Assembly: GCA_963717945.1 (NCBI GenBank)
Contig: CAVQXT010000003.1
Span: 558,001-622,000, forward strand
Length of the DNA stretch: 64,000 nucleotides
Direction: 5' to 3'
From: FEN-299 sp963717945
GTDB taxonomy: Bacteria; Acidobacteriota; Vicinamibacteria; Vicinamibacterales; Fen-181
Shown here: piece after piece, positions 7,602-16,813 of the stretch
How the letters are laid out: every line of letters begins with the position of its first letter
Numbering within the stretch: position 1 is the stretch's first letter
Translations under genes and position numbers: made by a program
The notes under the pieces: model-generated
Database searches by the model: none
What the model saw: the letters and a program-made list of their open reading frames with translations, nothing else
Told to the model about the DNA's origin: nothing

Positions 7602-10223
7602 CTACCGGACCAACGCGTTGAAGAGCAGCTTGAATGTACCTGCGGTCTGGTCGCGGAACTGCGTGCGGTGACCGATGAGCACGACGCGGCCGTTGCCCAG
7701 CCTGGCCGAGATCATCGCCGCCTTCTTCGCCAGGAAGTCCTCGCCGATGAGCCAGCCACTCTGGAGCAGGCCGCGCTCCGGGTAGCTGACGACGACCTCG
7801 TACCGCTCGTTGAAGTCGTTCGGCAGGATTTCGAACGCCGGGCTCCCGCCGAGGAAGGTGACCAGCCCCTCGGCCGGCATGCCGTAGGCCAGCGGGTTCG
7901 ACGTGTCGAACTTCGCGTGCAGCGTCGAGCCCGGGCAGAAGAACTCCTTGGCGGGCCGCCCGGCGACCACGTTGCGGATGGGGAGTCCCAACCGGTCGAT
8001 GGCGAACGCGGCGGCGCCGCCGAGGGTGACGAGCGTCCCGCCGTTCTGCACGAACGCCTTGAGCGCCGTCACCCCGTCGGCCCCGATGCCGCTCCGGTAC
8101 TCCGGCGGATAGGACTCCTGCGGCCGTCCGCCGCCGCGCATCCCCTGGCCCTGGCCGGCCGGCGGGCGCTCGCCGGTGATCATCGCCGTCGAGTCGTCGG
8201 GCAGGATGATGACGTCGTACTTCGCCTCGAGGCCGCCCTTCTTGACCTCGGCGTCCATGATCGTCGCGTAGGGGAACGAGAACTGCTCGAGCAGCAGGCG
8301 CGTCCATCCCTCGTCGATGTTCCCGCCCCAATAGCGCTGGTACATCGCGACACGGAGCCGCTTCAGGTCGTGCGCGCCATCCTTCGGCTCGGCCTTGACC
8401 GCGGAGAAGCCGACGCCGGTCTCGGTCGCAATCGACGACAACAGCGCGTCGGGCGCGCTGGCCGCCACGAGGAAATCGCCCGCCCTGAGCCCGGCCGACG
8501 GCTTGTCCACCCGCCGGATGGCGACGCCCTTGTCGAGCAGCAGGTTCACGGCCCTGAACGCGCCGTTCTCGCGCCCGTCGACGAGGTAGCCGACCTCGTT
8601 CTTCTCGACGCGGCCGACGCACTTGATCGCGGAGACCTTGCGGATCTCGGCCGTCGGCGCCAGGTCGAGCGGGTCGACGCGCACGCCCATGAACTCGGCC
8701 ATCGTGTCGGTGGCCATGTCGTAGGGCCGGATCGGCGATCCGTCACGGTCGCGCGTGTACGTGTTGTCGGGGTAGAAGGTCTGGCCGAGGAGGTACCGGA
8801 CCAGCCCCATCTTGGGCTGCGCCATCGGCACGACGTAGCTGCCCGCCGCGTAGGACACGCCGTTCGAGCCGGTGAACGGCTTGTCGGCCACCCGGACCTC
8901 GACACCCTGCACGAGCAGTTTGCTGGCGAGAGTGGACGCTGTGAGCGTGTCGTGTTGCGGCATGGGGATGACGTAGGCCGCCGGTTTCGATTCGGCGCCG
9001 CGCTCGGTCTGCCGCTTCGCCTTGAGATATGCGTTCCAGAGCACCGTCTCCCGGTTGCGCGCCGCGAGGTCGAGCGTGGCCCACGCCGCGGTCTTCTGGC
9101 GCTCCAGGATGTCGCGCAGCCGCCACCAGCCGCCCGGCCACGGGTCGGGGAAGTTGGTCTGCGCCTCGTAGGCCGGCAGGTTGCGGACTCCGCCCTGGAG
9201 CTGGTCCGGGTGGATGAAGATCGGCGTGGCCAGCTTGGCGCTCGCCGACTCGGTCAGCATCCCGGCGATGTTGTGGAACGGCGTCACCCAGTGGAAGCCG
9301 AAGTGGCCCCAACCGGAGTACTCGGCGTCGTTGAGCACGCCGGAGAGCCCCGCCTCTTCCTCCTTGTAGGCGATGTGCGCGCCGTACCAGCTCAGCTCGC
9401 GCCAGACCAGCGGGTCGGCCATCGGGCGGATCGGGTCGGCGTAGGGCGGGACGTAGATGCGCGCGCCGTAGGAGCCCATGTGGTGGTGATCGACGTAGGC
9501 CTGCGGGATCCAGTCGGTGAACAGGATCTTCGCCATGTACTGCGACTCGACCAGGTTGGTCATGAACGCGTCGCGGTTGTTGTCGTGGCCCGCGTACTTG
9601 TGGTACAGCACCGGCGGCGCGGTTCCCTCGAACTCGGTGCCGAGCGTCTTCTGGTACCAGTCGTCGACGATGATCTCGCCGTCCGGGTTGAAACAGGGGA
9701 CCATCAGGAAGACGACGTTGTCGAGGATGCGCTGCGTCTCCTCGTCCTGCCGCGTCGCCAGGTCGTAGGCCAGCTCAACGGCCATCTGCGTGCCGCCGAT
9801 CTCGGTGGCGTGCAGGCTCATCGACTGGCAGATGACCGCCTTCCCCTCGGCGACGAGCTTCCTGATGTCGGCCTCGGCCAGGCCGCGCGGGTCGCTGATC
9901 TGCAGGTTGACCTGGCGCAGGCGATCGAGCTTCGCCAGGTTCGCCGGCGACGAGATCACGACGAGCAGGAACCGGTTGCCCATCGTGCTCGGCCCCATGT
10001 CGACGACCTTGATCCGGTTGCTCTCGGCGGCGAGCTGCTTGTAGTAGTCCACCATCTTGTCCCAGCGGGCCATCTTCCGGTCGGCGCCCATCTGGAACCC
10101 GAAGTACTTGTCCGGCGAGGTGACCGTCTTCGGCGCCTGGGCCAGGAGCCCGGTCGTGGCGAGCAGGACGGAGACGGCGAGGAGGACGAGAATCGCGCGC
10201 GCGAATCGTGCAGATCTGTGCAT
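7602..10223 (-). CDS. Secreted M14-family zinc carboxypeptidase-like protein
   Basis: An 873-residue exported protein. The signal peptide MHRSARFARAILVLLAVSVLLA runs into GLLAQA. The M14 peptidase domain spans roughly residues 30-350, with zinc ligands His138 and Glu141 in SLHATEIGG and a His cluster YVDHHHMG at 245-247. NPDGEIIVDD and HKYAGHDNNRD are other conserved M14 stretches. The C-terminal half includes a Rossmann/GATase-like region with VIILPDDSTAMITGE. It should remove C-terminal residues from peptides, or cleave a modified peptide, outside the cytoplasm. The paralogous frameshifted gene follows 18 bases downstream. The size is much larger than classic carboxypeptidases but usual for this clade. 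Confidence 0.85.
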   Translation of the reverse strand: MHRSARFARAILVLLAVSVLLATTGLLAQAPKTVTSPDKYFGFQMGADRKMARWDKMVDYYKQLAAESNRIKVVDMGPSTMGNRFLLVVISSPANLAKLDRLRQVNLQISDPRGLAEADIRKLVAEGKAVICQSMSLHATEIGGTQMAVELAYDLATRQDEETQRILDNVVFLMVPCFNPDGEIIVDDWYQKTLGTEFEGTAPPVLYHKYAGHDNNRDAFMTNLVESQYMAKILFTDWIPQAYVDHHHMGSYGARIYVPPYADPIRPMADPLVWRELSWYGAHIAYKEEEAGLSGVLNDAEYSGWGHFGFHWVTPFHNIAGMLTESASAKLATPIFIHPDQLQGGVRNLPAYEAQTNFPDPWPGGWWRLRDILERQKTAAWATLDLAARNRETVLWNAYLKAKRQTERGAESKPAAYVIPMPQHDTLTASTLASKLLVQGVEVRVADKPFTGSNGVSYAAGSYVVPMAQPKMGLVRYLLGQTFYPDNTYTRDRDGSPIRPYDMATDTMAEFMGVRVDPLDLAPTAEIRKVSAIKCVGRVEKNEVGYLVDGRENGAFRAVNLLLDKGVAIRRVDKPSAGLRAGDFLVAASAPDALLSSIATETGVGFSAVKAEPKDGAHDLKRLRVAMYQRYWGGNIDEGWTRLLLEQFSFPYATIMDAEVKKGGLEAKYDVIILPDDSTAMITGERPPAGQGQGMRGGGRPQESYPPEYRSGIGADGVTALKAFVQNGGTLVTLGGAAAFAIDRLGLPIRNVVAGRPAKEFFCPGSTLHAKFDTSNPLAYGMPAEGLVTFLGGSPAFEILPNDFNERYEVVVSYPERGLLQSGWLIGEDFLAKKAAMISARLGNGRVVLIGHRTQFRDQTAGTFKLLFNALVR

Positions 10224-10349
10224 GGAATCACTCCACGGGAGAAATATGGAGGTAGCGCGGGCCTCCCCGCCTACGCCCGCTCACAATACCACGCGGGCTA
10301 CGGCGAGGCCTCGCCGTAGCGCTTCGCGCGAAGGCGGGCTGGCCCGCGG

Positions 10350-11903
10350 TCAGCGAGCCCTTGGCAGCGCGTCCCGGACCATCTCGGTCAGGGCGCGGTA
10401 GTCCACCTTGCCGCTCGGAACCTTGGGCAGGAACGGCACCACCATGAACTGCTTCGGGACGGCGATCCGCGGCAGTTTGTCGGTCAGCTCCGCGACCGCC
10501 GCGCGCTCGTCCACCGGGCCTGTGACCGCGGCGACGATCCGCGCGCCGCGCGCGGCGTCGGGAACCTCGACGACGCCGCACTCGATCCCCTCGGGCAGCG
10601 TGCGCTGCAAGGCGTCTTCCACCTGGCCGAGCGACACCATCTCGCCGCCGATCTTGAGGAAGCGGCCGAGCCGGCCGACGTGCCAGAGGTAGCCTTCCTC
10701 GTCGCGGTAGCCCATGTCGCCGGTGTCGTACCACCCGTGGTGCATGTGCTGCACCGTGGCCTCGAAGTCGTCGAAGTAGGCCGACATCACGCTGTCGCCC
10801 TTGACGAGGATCTTGCCGATCTCGTTCACGCCGCACGGCTCGCCCGTTTCGTAGTGCTCGAGCCGGACCTGCACGTTGGGCAGCGCCTTGCCCACGCTGC
10901 CGGGGCGGTTGTGCTCGGGCGTATTGACCGAGATGACCGGGCTCGTCTCGGTCGCGCCGTACCCCTCGAGCAGCACCTGGCCGTGACGCGTCAGGTAGCC
11001 CTGGCGCAGCGATTCCGGGCACTTGTCGGCGCCGGTGATGAGCAGCCGCACGCTGGCGAAGTCGCCCGGGTCCGACTTCTGGAGGTAGCCGGCGAGGAAC
11101 GTCGGCGTCCCCACCATCATCGTGACCCCCTCCTCGCGGACCGCCGTCGTGATGGCGCGGAACTCGAGCGGGTTGGGGTGCGTGACGACGGTCATCCCGT
11201 TGGTGAGCGGCAGCCAGAGCGTGACGGTGAGGCCGAAGACGTGGAAGAGCGGGAGGTTGCCGAGGATCAGGTCCTTCGGGGCGAACTCCAGCACCTGGTG
11301 CATGCCCTCGATGTTGGCCTGGATGTTCCGGTGCGTCAGCGGCACCGCCTTCGGGTCCTGCTCGCTGCCGCTGGTGAACAGGATCACCGCCCGGTCGTCC
11401 TCCCCGCCGAGATGCACCCGGCGGCAGATGAGGTCGGCGGGCAGCGAGGCGCTCACGAACGCCGCAAGCTTGTTCAGCGAGGAAACCGACGCGGCCAGGT
11501 CCTCGATGAACACCATCCCGTCGACGACCGGGCACTTCACCTTCTCGAGCAGGACGCGCGTCGTGATGATCGTCCGGAAGGCGAGCCGCCGCTGCGCCAT
11601 CTCGCAGTTGCGGGCGGCGCCGGTGGAGTAGTTGATCATCACCGGCGTGCGGCCGCTCATGAGCGAGGCGATGACCGCGTAGATGGCGCCGCCGGAGGTC
11701 GGCATCATCACGCCGATCATGCCCGGCTCGTAGCGCTTGAGCTTCTTCGAGAGGATCAGGGTGCGGAGGAGCGCGTCGCGGTAGGTCACGCGCTGGCCCG
11801 TCGCGCGGTCGATGATGGCCAGCTTGCTCTCGTGCCGCTTGGCCGTGCGGATGAACTGTTCGACGAGGGACACGGGCGCCTCCCGGCGGCCGAATTTTAG
11901 CAT
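10350..11903 (-). CDS. AMP-forming acyl-CoA / acyl-ACP synthetase
   Basis: A 517-residue ANL-superfamily adenylating enzyme. The AMP/ATP-binding P-loop is VILFTSGSEQDPKAVPLTHRN, followed by GYGATETSPV (A5), YDTGDMGYRDEEGYLWHVGR (A7-A8) and the catalytic lysine region PKVPSGKVDYRAL (A10). The sequence most resembles the acyl-ACP synthetase half of the Aas phospholipid acyltransferase/synthetase rather than typical long-chain FadD. The likely reaction is activation of a fatty acid with ATP to acyl-CoA or acyl-ACP for membrane lipid recycling. No acyltransferase domain is fused. ATG at 11903. It stands between intergenic repeats and is probably monocistronic. Confidence 0.85.
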   Translation of the reverse strand: MLKFGRREAPVSLVEQFIRTAKRHESKLAIIDRATGQRVTYRDALLRTLILSKKLKRYEPGMIGVMMPTSGGAIYAVIASLMSGRTPVMINYSTGAARNCEMAQRRLAFRTIITTRVLLEKVKCPVVDGMVFIEDLAASVSSLNKLAAFVSASLPADLICRRVHLGGEDDRAVILFTSGSEQDPKAVPLTHRNIQANIEGMHQVLEFAPKDLILGNLPLFHVFGLTVTLWLPLTNGMTVVTHPNPLEFRAITTAVREEGVTMMVGTPTFLAGYLQKSDPGDFASVRLLITGADKCPESLRQGYLTRHGQVLLEGYGATETSPVISVNTPEHNRPGSVGKALPNVQVRLEHYETGEPCGVNEIGKILVKGDSVMSAYFDDFEATVQHMHHGWYDTGDMGYRDEEGYLWHVGRLGRFLKIGGEMVSLGQVEDALQRTLPEGIECGVVEVPDAARGARIVAAVTGPVDERAAVAELTDKLPRIAVPKQFMVVPFLPKVPSGKVDYRALTEMVRDALPRAR

Positions 11904-11913
11904 GTTCCGACGG

Positions 11914-12047
11914 CAGGCTACGGGCTACAGGCTTCGGGCTGCGGGCCAGGCCACGACTGTCACGATGCGCCAGCGTCCTCGGGACGAGGATTGCGGTGTG
12001 ACAGCTGTGACACGGCCCGAAGCCTGACGCCTGTAGCCCGTAGCCTG
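11914..12047. repeat. Long inverted repeat with 19-bp perfect arms
   Basis: The arm CAGGCTACGGGCTACAGGC (11914-11932) pairs perfectly with its complement at 12029-12047 around a 96-base loop that itself contains CTGTCAC/GTGACAG and CGTCCTCGGGACGAGG palindromes. It sits between the propeller gene end (12062) and the synthetase start (11903) on the minus strand and may act as a terminator or processing site. The arms are built of short repeated words (GGCTACGGGCTACAGGCTTCGGGCT). Confidence 0.75.
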
Positions 12048-12061
12048 TGGCCCGAAGCCTG

Positions 12062-14803
12062 CTAGAACGCCTTGTCAAACCACACGTCGTCGAGGACCTG
12101 GACCGTCTTCGAGACCGTCCGGCCGCCGGCCGTGATGACGACCGTGTACTCGCCCGTGTCGGCCGGCACCATGCCGCCGAACGTCGGGATCGCCGGCTCG
12201 GCCGCGCCCATCCGGCCGCCGCCGCCGAACCCGCGCCCGCGCGCCGGCGCCGCCGGCACGCCCGGGATCGTCACCGCGTCCGTGCGCAGGTTCCACACGA
12301 GCTTGTTCAGCCCGGCCGCGTTCGGCGCCTTCTTGTTCTCCGCCACCACCCGCGCCCCCTTGAGGATCTGGACGGTGACGTCGCCCGCGGCCGCCGCCTT
12401 CTGGTAATAGGTGATGACGACGCCGGCCGGGTTGCTCTGGCCGTTGAAGTTGGTGGTGGCCGTCACGTGCTCGGTTCTCGTCACCCACTTCACCGCCGGC
12501 TTGAGGTTGAACAGGTACAGGCTCTCGCCGAGCACGGCGTCGTTCAGCTGTTCGAGCGGCGCGATGTCGGTGACGAAGAAGCCGCGCCCGTGCGTGCCGA
12601 CGATGAGCTCGCCGTCACGCGGCTGGATGGCCAGGTCCCACACCGGCTGCGTCGGCATGTTTCCCTGCATGTCGTTCCACGCCTTCCCCCCGTCCACCGA
12701 CACGTAGAGACCGAACTCGGCGCCCGCGAACAGCAGGTTCGGGTTCTTCGGGTCCTCGCGGATCACGTTGATCGACTTCGCCGGGAGGTTGGCGGCAATC
12801 GACGTCCAGGTCTGGCCGTAGTCGGCGGTCTTGTAGACGAACGCCCGGAAGTCGTCGTTGCGGTAGCCGGTGTAGGTCAGGTAGGCCGTGCCTGGGAAGT
12901 GGTGCGACGCCTCGATCCGGCTGACCCAGTAGCCCGGGTTCCCCTTGATGTTGTCGTTCAGCTTCGCCCAGTTCTTCCCGCCGTCCTTGGTCACCCACAC
13001 GTTCCCGTCGTCGGTGCCGGCCCAGAGCAGGCCCGGCGCGAGCGGGGACTCGGCCAGCGCGCTGATCGTGCAGTACTCGATGTTGCCGTCGCCCCCCTTG
13101 CCGTCCACGGTGAGCTTCGACTTGTCGTTGGTCGTCAGGTCGGGGCTGATGAACTCCCAGGCGTCGCCGCGCGAGGTCGACTTCAGGACGCGGTTGGCCG
13201 CGTGGTAGATCACGTTCGGGTCGTGCGCCGAGACGACGATCGGCGCCGTCCAGTTGTGGCGCAGCGAGTCGTCGCGGAACGCGATGCTCTTGCTCTCGCC
13301 GGTGTAGAGATCGAGACGGGAGATGGAACCGAACTGCGACTCGTTGTAGAGGTAGCGGTTGGTGACCGTGTCCATGACGTTGAACTGGCCGTCGCCGCCG
13401 CCGACCGTCTGCCAGTCCTCGAACGCGATGGGCCGGCCGTTCCGTTTGCTGCTCGGCCCGCGCACCGACCCGTTGTCCTGCAGGCCGCCGTAGACGTTGT
13501 AAGGCACCTGGTTGTCGTAGCCGATGCCATAGAGCTGCGCGAGCGGCAGCTCGTCGGGGTGGTGCCAGCTCTTGCCGCCGTCGTAGGTAATCCCCATGCC
13601 GTGGTCGTAACCGAGGATCATGTGCTTCGAGTTGGCGGGGTCGATCCAGAGCGCGTGGTTGTCGCCGCCGAAGCGGAAGGCCGACGCCCACGTCTTGCCG
13701 CCATCCTTGGTCTCGAGCACGCCGACCGTCAGCACGTAGGCGTGGTTGACGTCGTTCGGATCCACGCGGATGTCCATGTAGTAGTAGCCGGGCCCGCCGC
13801 CGACCGGGTTCTTCTCGTTCACCTTCTTCCAGGTCTTCCCGCCGTCGTCGGTCCGGTAGACCTCCTCGCCGATCATCCCCGCGCTCGACTTGCCTTCGCG
13901 CAGCTCCTTGAGGCGGTCGGCGTCGGACATCTTGGGCTTGTTGGCGTTCTCGATGTTGGCGTAGAGGACCAGCGGGTTCTTGAGGCTGATGTCGAGGCCG
14001 ATGCGGCCGAGCATGCCGCCGGGGAGGCCCGCGGTCAGCTTCGTCCAGGTCTTGCCGGCGTCCACGGTCTTGTAGATGGCGCTGCCGGGGCCGCCCAGGT
14101 TGAACGTCCAGGGCTTGCGCTCCTTGTCGTAGGCGGCCGCGTAGAGGACCTCGGGCTTCCTGGGATCCATCACGATGTCGCAGGCGCCGATCGTCTTGCC
14201 GTCGGCCTTGACGTCGAGCGACTTGGTCCAGGTCTTGCCGCCGTCGATGGTCTTGTACACGCCGCGCTCGTTGTTGTCGGAGTAGAGGTGCCCGAGGGCC
14301 GCGACGTAGACGATATCGGGGTTCTTCGGGTGGATCACCATGCGGCCGATGTGCTGGGAGTCCTTGAGGCCGACGTTCGTCCAGGTCTTGCCCGCGTCGG
14401 TGGACTTGTAGACGCCGTCACCGTAGTAAGTGCTGCGCGAGCTGTTGGCTTCGCCGGTGCCGACGTAGACGATGTTCGGGTTCGAGGGAGCGACGGCGAT
14501 GTCGCCGATCGAGATGACCGGCTGGTTGTCGAAGATCGACTCCCAGGTCTGGCCGTTGTTGACCGACTTCCAGAGGCCGCCCGAGCCAGTGGCGGCGTAG
14601 ATCGTCCACGGCTCGAGTTCGGGCACGGCGATGTCGGTGAAGCGTCCGCTCTGCCTGGTCGGGCCGATCGCCCGGAACGAGAACGCCTTGAGCACCTCGG
14701 GCGAGAGGGCCTGGGCCGAGAGGTCGCCGGTGAAGATCACGAGGGCGAGCGCCGCGGCAAGCGCGACACCGCAGGCCTTGATGACGGGACGAATGTTGCT
14801 CAT
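12062..14803 (-). CDS. Secreted VPS10/BNR-repeat beta-propeller protein
   Basis: A 913-residue exported protein starting at ATG 14803. AAGGAG lies seven bases upstream, and the signal peptide is MSNIRPVIKACGVALAAALALVIF...SAQA. A further in-frame start 28 codons upstream is rejected because it lacks both. Repeated blades contain the Asp-box/BNR pattern SxDxGKTW: STDAGKTWTN, TIDGGKTWTK, TVDAGKTWTK, TDDGGKTWKK, TKDGGKTWAS, TYDGGKSWHH, TKDGGKNWAK, TADYGQTWTS and SVDGGKAWND. This matches sortilin/VPS10-like or xyloglucanase-type ten-bladed propellers. A C-terminal beta-sandwich after residue 780 follows. It probably binds or hydrolyses an extracellular polymer, and no catalytic residues can be assigned. 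Confidence 0.83.
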   Translation of the reverse strand: MSNIRPVIKACGVALAAALALVIFTGDLSAQALSPEVLKAFSFRAIGPTRQSGRFTDIAVPELEPWTIYAATGSGGLWKSVNNGQTWESIFDNQPVISIGDIAVAPSNPNIVYVGTGEANSSRSTYYGDGVYKSTDAGKTWTNVGLKDSQHIGRMVIHPKNPDIVYVAALGHLYSDNNERGVYKTIDGGKTWTKSLDVKADGKTIGACDIVMDPRKPEVLYAAAYDKERKPWTFNLGGPGSAIYKTVDAGKTWTKLTAGLPGGMLGRIGLDISLKNPLVLYANIENANKPKMSDADRLKELREGKSSAGMIGEEVYRTDDGGKTWKKVNEKNPVGGGPGYYYMDIRVDPNDVNHAYVLTVGVLETKDGGKTWASAFRFGGDNHALWIDPANSKHMILGYDHGMGITYDGGKSWHHPDELPLAQLYGIGYDNQVPYNVYGGLQDNGSVRGPSSKRNGRPIAFEDWQTVGGGDGQFNVMDTVTNRYLYNESQFGSISRLDLYTGESKSIAFRDDSLRHNWTAPIVVSAHDPNVIYHAANRVLKSTSRGDAWEFISPDLTTNDKSKLTVDGKGGDGNIEYCTISALAESPLAPGLLWAGTDDGNVWVTKDGGKNWAKLNDNIKGNPGYWVSRIEASHHFPGTAYLTYTGYRNDDFRAFVYKTADYGQTWTSIAANLPAKSINVIREDPKNPNLLFAGAEFGLYVSVDGGKAWNDMQGNMPTQPVWDLAIQPRDGELIVGTHGRGFFVTDIAPLEQLNDAVLGESLYLFNLKPAVKWVTRTEHVTATTNFNGQSNPAGVVITYYQKAAAAGDVTVQILKGARVVAENKKAPNAAGLNKLVWNLRTDAVTIPGVPAAPARGRGFGGGGRMGAAEPAIPTFGGMVPADTGEYTVVITAGGRTVSKTVQVLDDVWFDKAF

Positions 14804-15132
14804 GCAACCGCTCCTTGGAGTGGATGGAAGGACCGAGGATCTGACAATACCGGGGCAACAGTACCTGGGGCGCGGCCACGACGTCAAGCTGCGACCGCGC
14901 CCCGGGAGGGCTTTCGGCTCCGGGCTTTCGGCTCTCGACGGTGCCCGGCTCTCGGCCCAACGCCAAACACCGCCTGAAGTCCAGAGCCCAGAGCCAGAGG
15001 CCTGTTGTAGGGCGACCCTTCAGGGTTGCCTGGGGCGGTGCGGTGTGGCGCCGGCCTCCTGGCCGGCCGGACCGTTCCGGCCTGAGCCCTGAGCCATGAG
15101 CCCTGAGCCTCATTCCGCGCTATCCTTCCGCC
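14804..15132. other. Intergenic region between divergent genes, word repeats
   Basis: This gap of about 330 bases separates the minus-strand propeller gene from plus-strand larA. It holds short repeated words (GGCTTTCGGCTC, CTGAGCCCTGAGCC) and a single GCCGGCC-TCCT-GGCCGGC hairpin at 15050-15067 that matches one half of the paired-hairpin repeats at 21.5 and 30.4 kb. No convincing sigma-70 promoter or extra gene was recognised. Confidence 0.55.
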
Positions 15133-16401
15133 ATGATCGTCCCCCTGCGCTACGGGCGCGGCGCCATCTCGCTCCAACTCTCGGCTCATCGCGTGTCGGT
15201 CTTCGAGCCGGTGTTCGTGCCGGGGCTCGCCGACGAGGCGCGCGCGTTCCGGGACGCCGTCCGGGCGCCCCTCGGCACCAGGCCGCTTCGGGAGATCGTC
15301 GGGGCCGGCGAGCGCCTCGCCGTCGCCATCCCCGACATCACCCGACCCCTGCCGACCGACCGGATTCTCGCCTGGCTGCTCGACGAGTTGTCGCACGTTC
15401 CGGACGCGCAGTGGACGATCGTCAACGGGACCGGCTCCCACCGGGCGAACACCGACGCGGAGCTGGGGGCGATGGTCGGCGCCGAGGCCGCGCGGCGCCT
15501 GAAGGTCGTGAACCACTCGGCGCACGAACCGTCGGGCCTCGCTTTCGCCGGGCGTTCGCCCGACGGCCGCCCGGTGCTCCTCAACCGCGAGTGGCTGCGG
15601 GCCGACCGGAGGATCGTCGTCGGCCTCATCGAGCCGCACTTCATGGCGGGGTTCTCGGGCGGCTACAAGGGGGTGTTCCCGGCGCTGGCGGACATCGACT
15701 CGGTCATGCACTATCACCGGGCCGAGGTGATTGCCGACCCGCGGAGCACCTGGGGCCGTCTCGAGGACAATCCCACGCAGGACCAGATCCGGGCGAACGG
15801 CTCGCTCGCGCCGGTGGACTTTTGCGTCAACGCGACGGTCAACCGGGAGCAGCAGATCACCGGGTTCTTCTGCGGTGACGTGCTCGAAGCCCACCGCGCC
15901 GGCTGCCTGGAGGCGCGGACGTCGGCGATGGTGGCGTGCGACCGGCCGTTCCCCGTCGTCGTCACCACCAACGCCGGGTATCCGCTGGACCAGAACCTCT
16001 ACCAGGCGGTGAAGGGGATGTCCGCCGCGGCGCAGATCGTGGAGCCCGGCGGCCTGATCCTGGCGGCCGCCCGCTGCAACGACGGCTTCCCGGCGCACGG
16101 CAACTTCAAGCGGCTGATGACCGGCCGCCCGGACGCGCGGGCCGTCCTCGACACGATCGTGGCGCCGGGATTCTCGCTCTACGACCAGTGGGAAGCACAG
16201 ATCCTGGCGCAGATCCTGCTGAAAGCCCGCGTCGCCCTCTTCAGCGAGCTCGACCCGGACGAGGTGAGCGCCGCCCATCTCGAGCCGGTCGCGGACATCG
16301 GGCGGCGGCTGGCCGCCGAGTTGGACCGTCGCGGCGCCGCGACGTCGGTTGCCGTCCTCCCCGAGGGGCCGATGACGATCCCGTACCTGGCGCAGGGCTA
16401 A
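15133..16401 (+). CDS. larA: LarA-family nickel-pincer racemase homologue
   Basis: A 422-residue protein of the lactate racemase (DUF2088) family. The residues that bind the nickel-pincer cofactor in LarA are all present with constant offset: Arg71 (DITRP), His103 (GSHRAN), His169 (IEPHFMAG), Lys179 (GGYKGV, the lysine bonded to the cofactor) and His195 (VMHYHRA). It should therefore be a nickel-dependent 2-hydroxyacid racemase or epimerase. The substrate is open, since many homologues do not act on lactate. The cofactor synthesis genes larB, larC and larE are not in this window. Start ATG 15133. Monocistronic between repeat-filled gaps. Confidence 0.88.
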   Translation: MIVPLRYGRGAISLQLSAHRVSVFEPVFVPGLADEARAFRDAVRAPLGTRPLREIVGAGERLAVAIPDITRPLPTDRILAWLLDELSHVPDAQWTIVNGTGSHRANTDAELGAMVGAEAARRLKVVNHSAHEPSGLAFAGRSPDGRPVLLNREWLRADRRIVVGLIEPHFMAGFSGGYKGVFPALADIDSVMHYHRAEVIADPRSTWGRLEDNPTQDQIRANGSLAPVDFCVNATVNREQQITGFFCGDVLEAHRAGCLEARTSAMVACDRPFPVVVTTNAGYPLDQNLYQAVKGMSAAAQIVEPGGLILAAARCNDGFPAHGNFKRLMTGRPDARAVLDTIVAPGFSLYDQWEAQILAQILLKARVALFSELDPDEVSAAHLEPVADIGRRLAAELDRRGAATSVAVLPEGPMTIPYLAQG

Positions 16402-16454
16402 AGCCGGTGAGGCGCAGGGCTAAAGCCCTGCGGTATCTGACTACTTTCTTCAGA

Positions 16455-16613
16455 TGGCTATCTGAGCACTCCCCCCAGATAGCGCAGGCCTTCAGGCCTG
16501 CGTCATTTGGCTATCTGAGCACTCCCCCCAGATAGCGCAGGCCTTCAGGCCTGCGTCATTTGGCTATCTGAGCACTCCCCCCAGATAGCGCAGGCCTTCA
16601 GGCCTGCGCCATT
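16455..16613. repeat. Three perfect 53-bp tandem repeats
   Basis: Units start at 16455, 16508 and 16561 and differ at a single position. Each contains CTATCTGAGCACTCCCCCCAGATAG, an interrupted palindrome, and GCAGGCCTTCAGGCCTGC, a perfect palindrome. A diverged relative, GCGCAGGGCTAAAGCCCTGCG, lies at 16411-16431. No spacers are present. The array fills most of the 412-base gap between larA and the M3 peptidase, and nothing else was recognised there. Confidence 0.92.
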
Positions 16614-16813
16614 TGGCGAGCGCGTGACTCGCGTGATACGGTCGCCAGTCGCCAGCCGGACACCGCCGCGAGTCGAAAGCCGAGAGCCGAAAGCCGTCTG
16701 GCGGCCGCGCATGGGCGCGGGCTCTTGACTCGGCTGGCGGCCGCTCAGTACATTGACCTGCCCCCCGTCCGGGCGTAGGGCCCGGAATCCGGCACCTGTC
16801 CCTGAGGTCCATC

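Noticed and set aside
6933..10319. A 1128-codon plus-strand frame opposite the M14 gene
   Set aside because: Compositionally biased shadow of the minus-strand peptidase. No family motif and no ribosome site.
16455..16613. Three exact 53-bp repeats as a short CRISPR
   Set aside because: No spacer sequence between copies.
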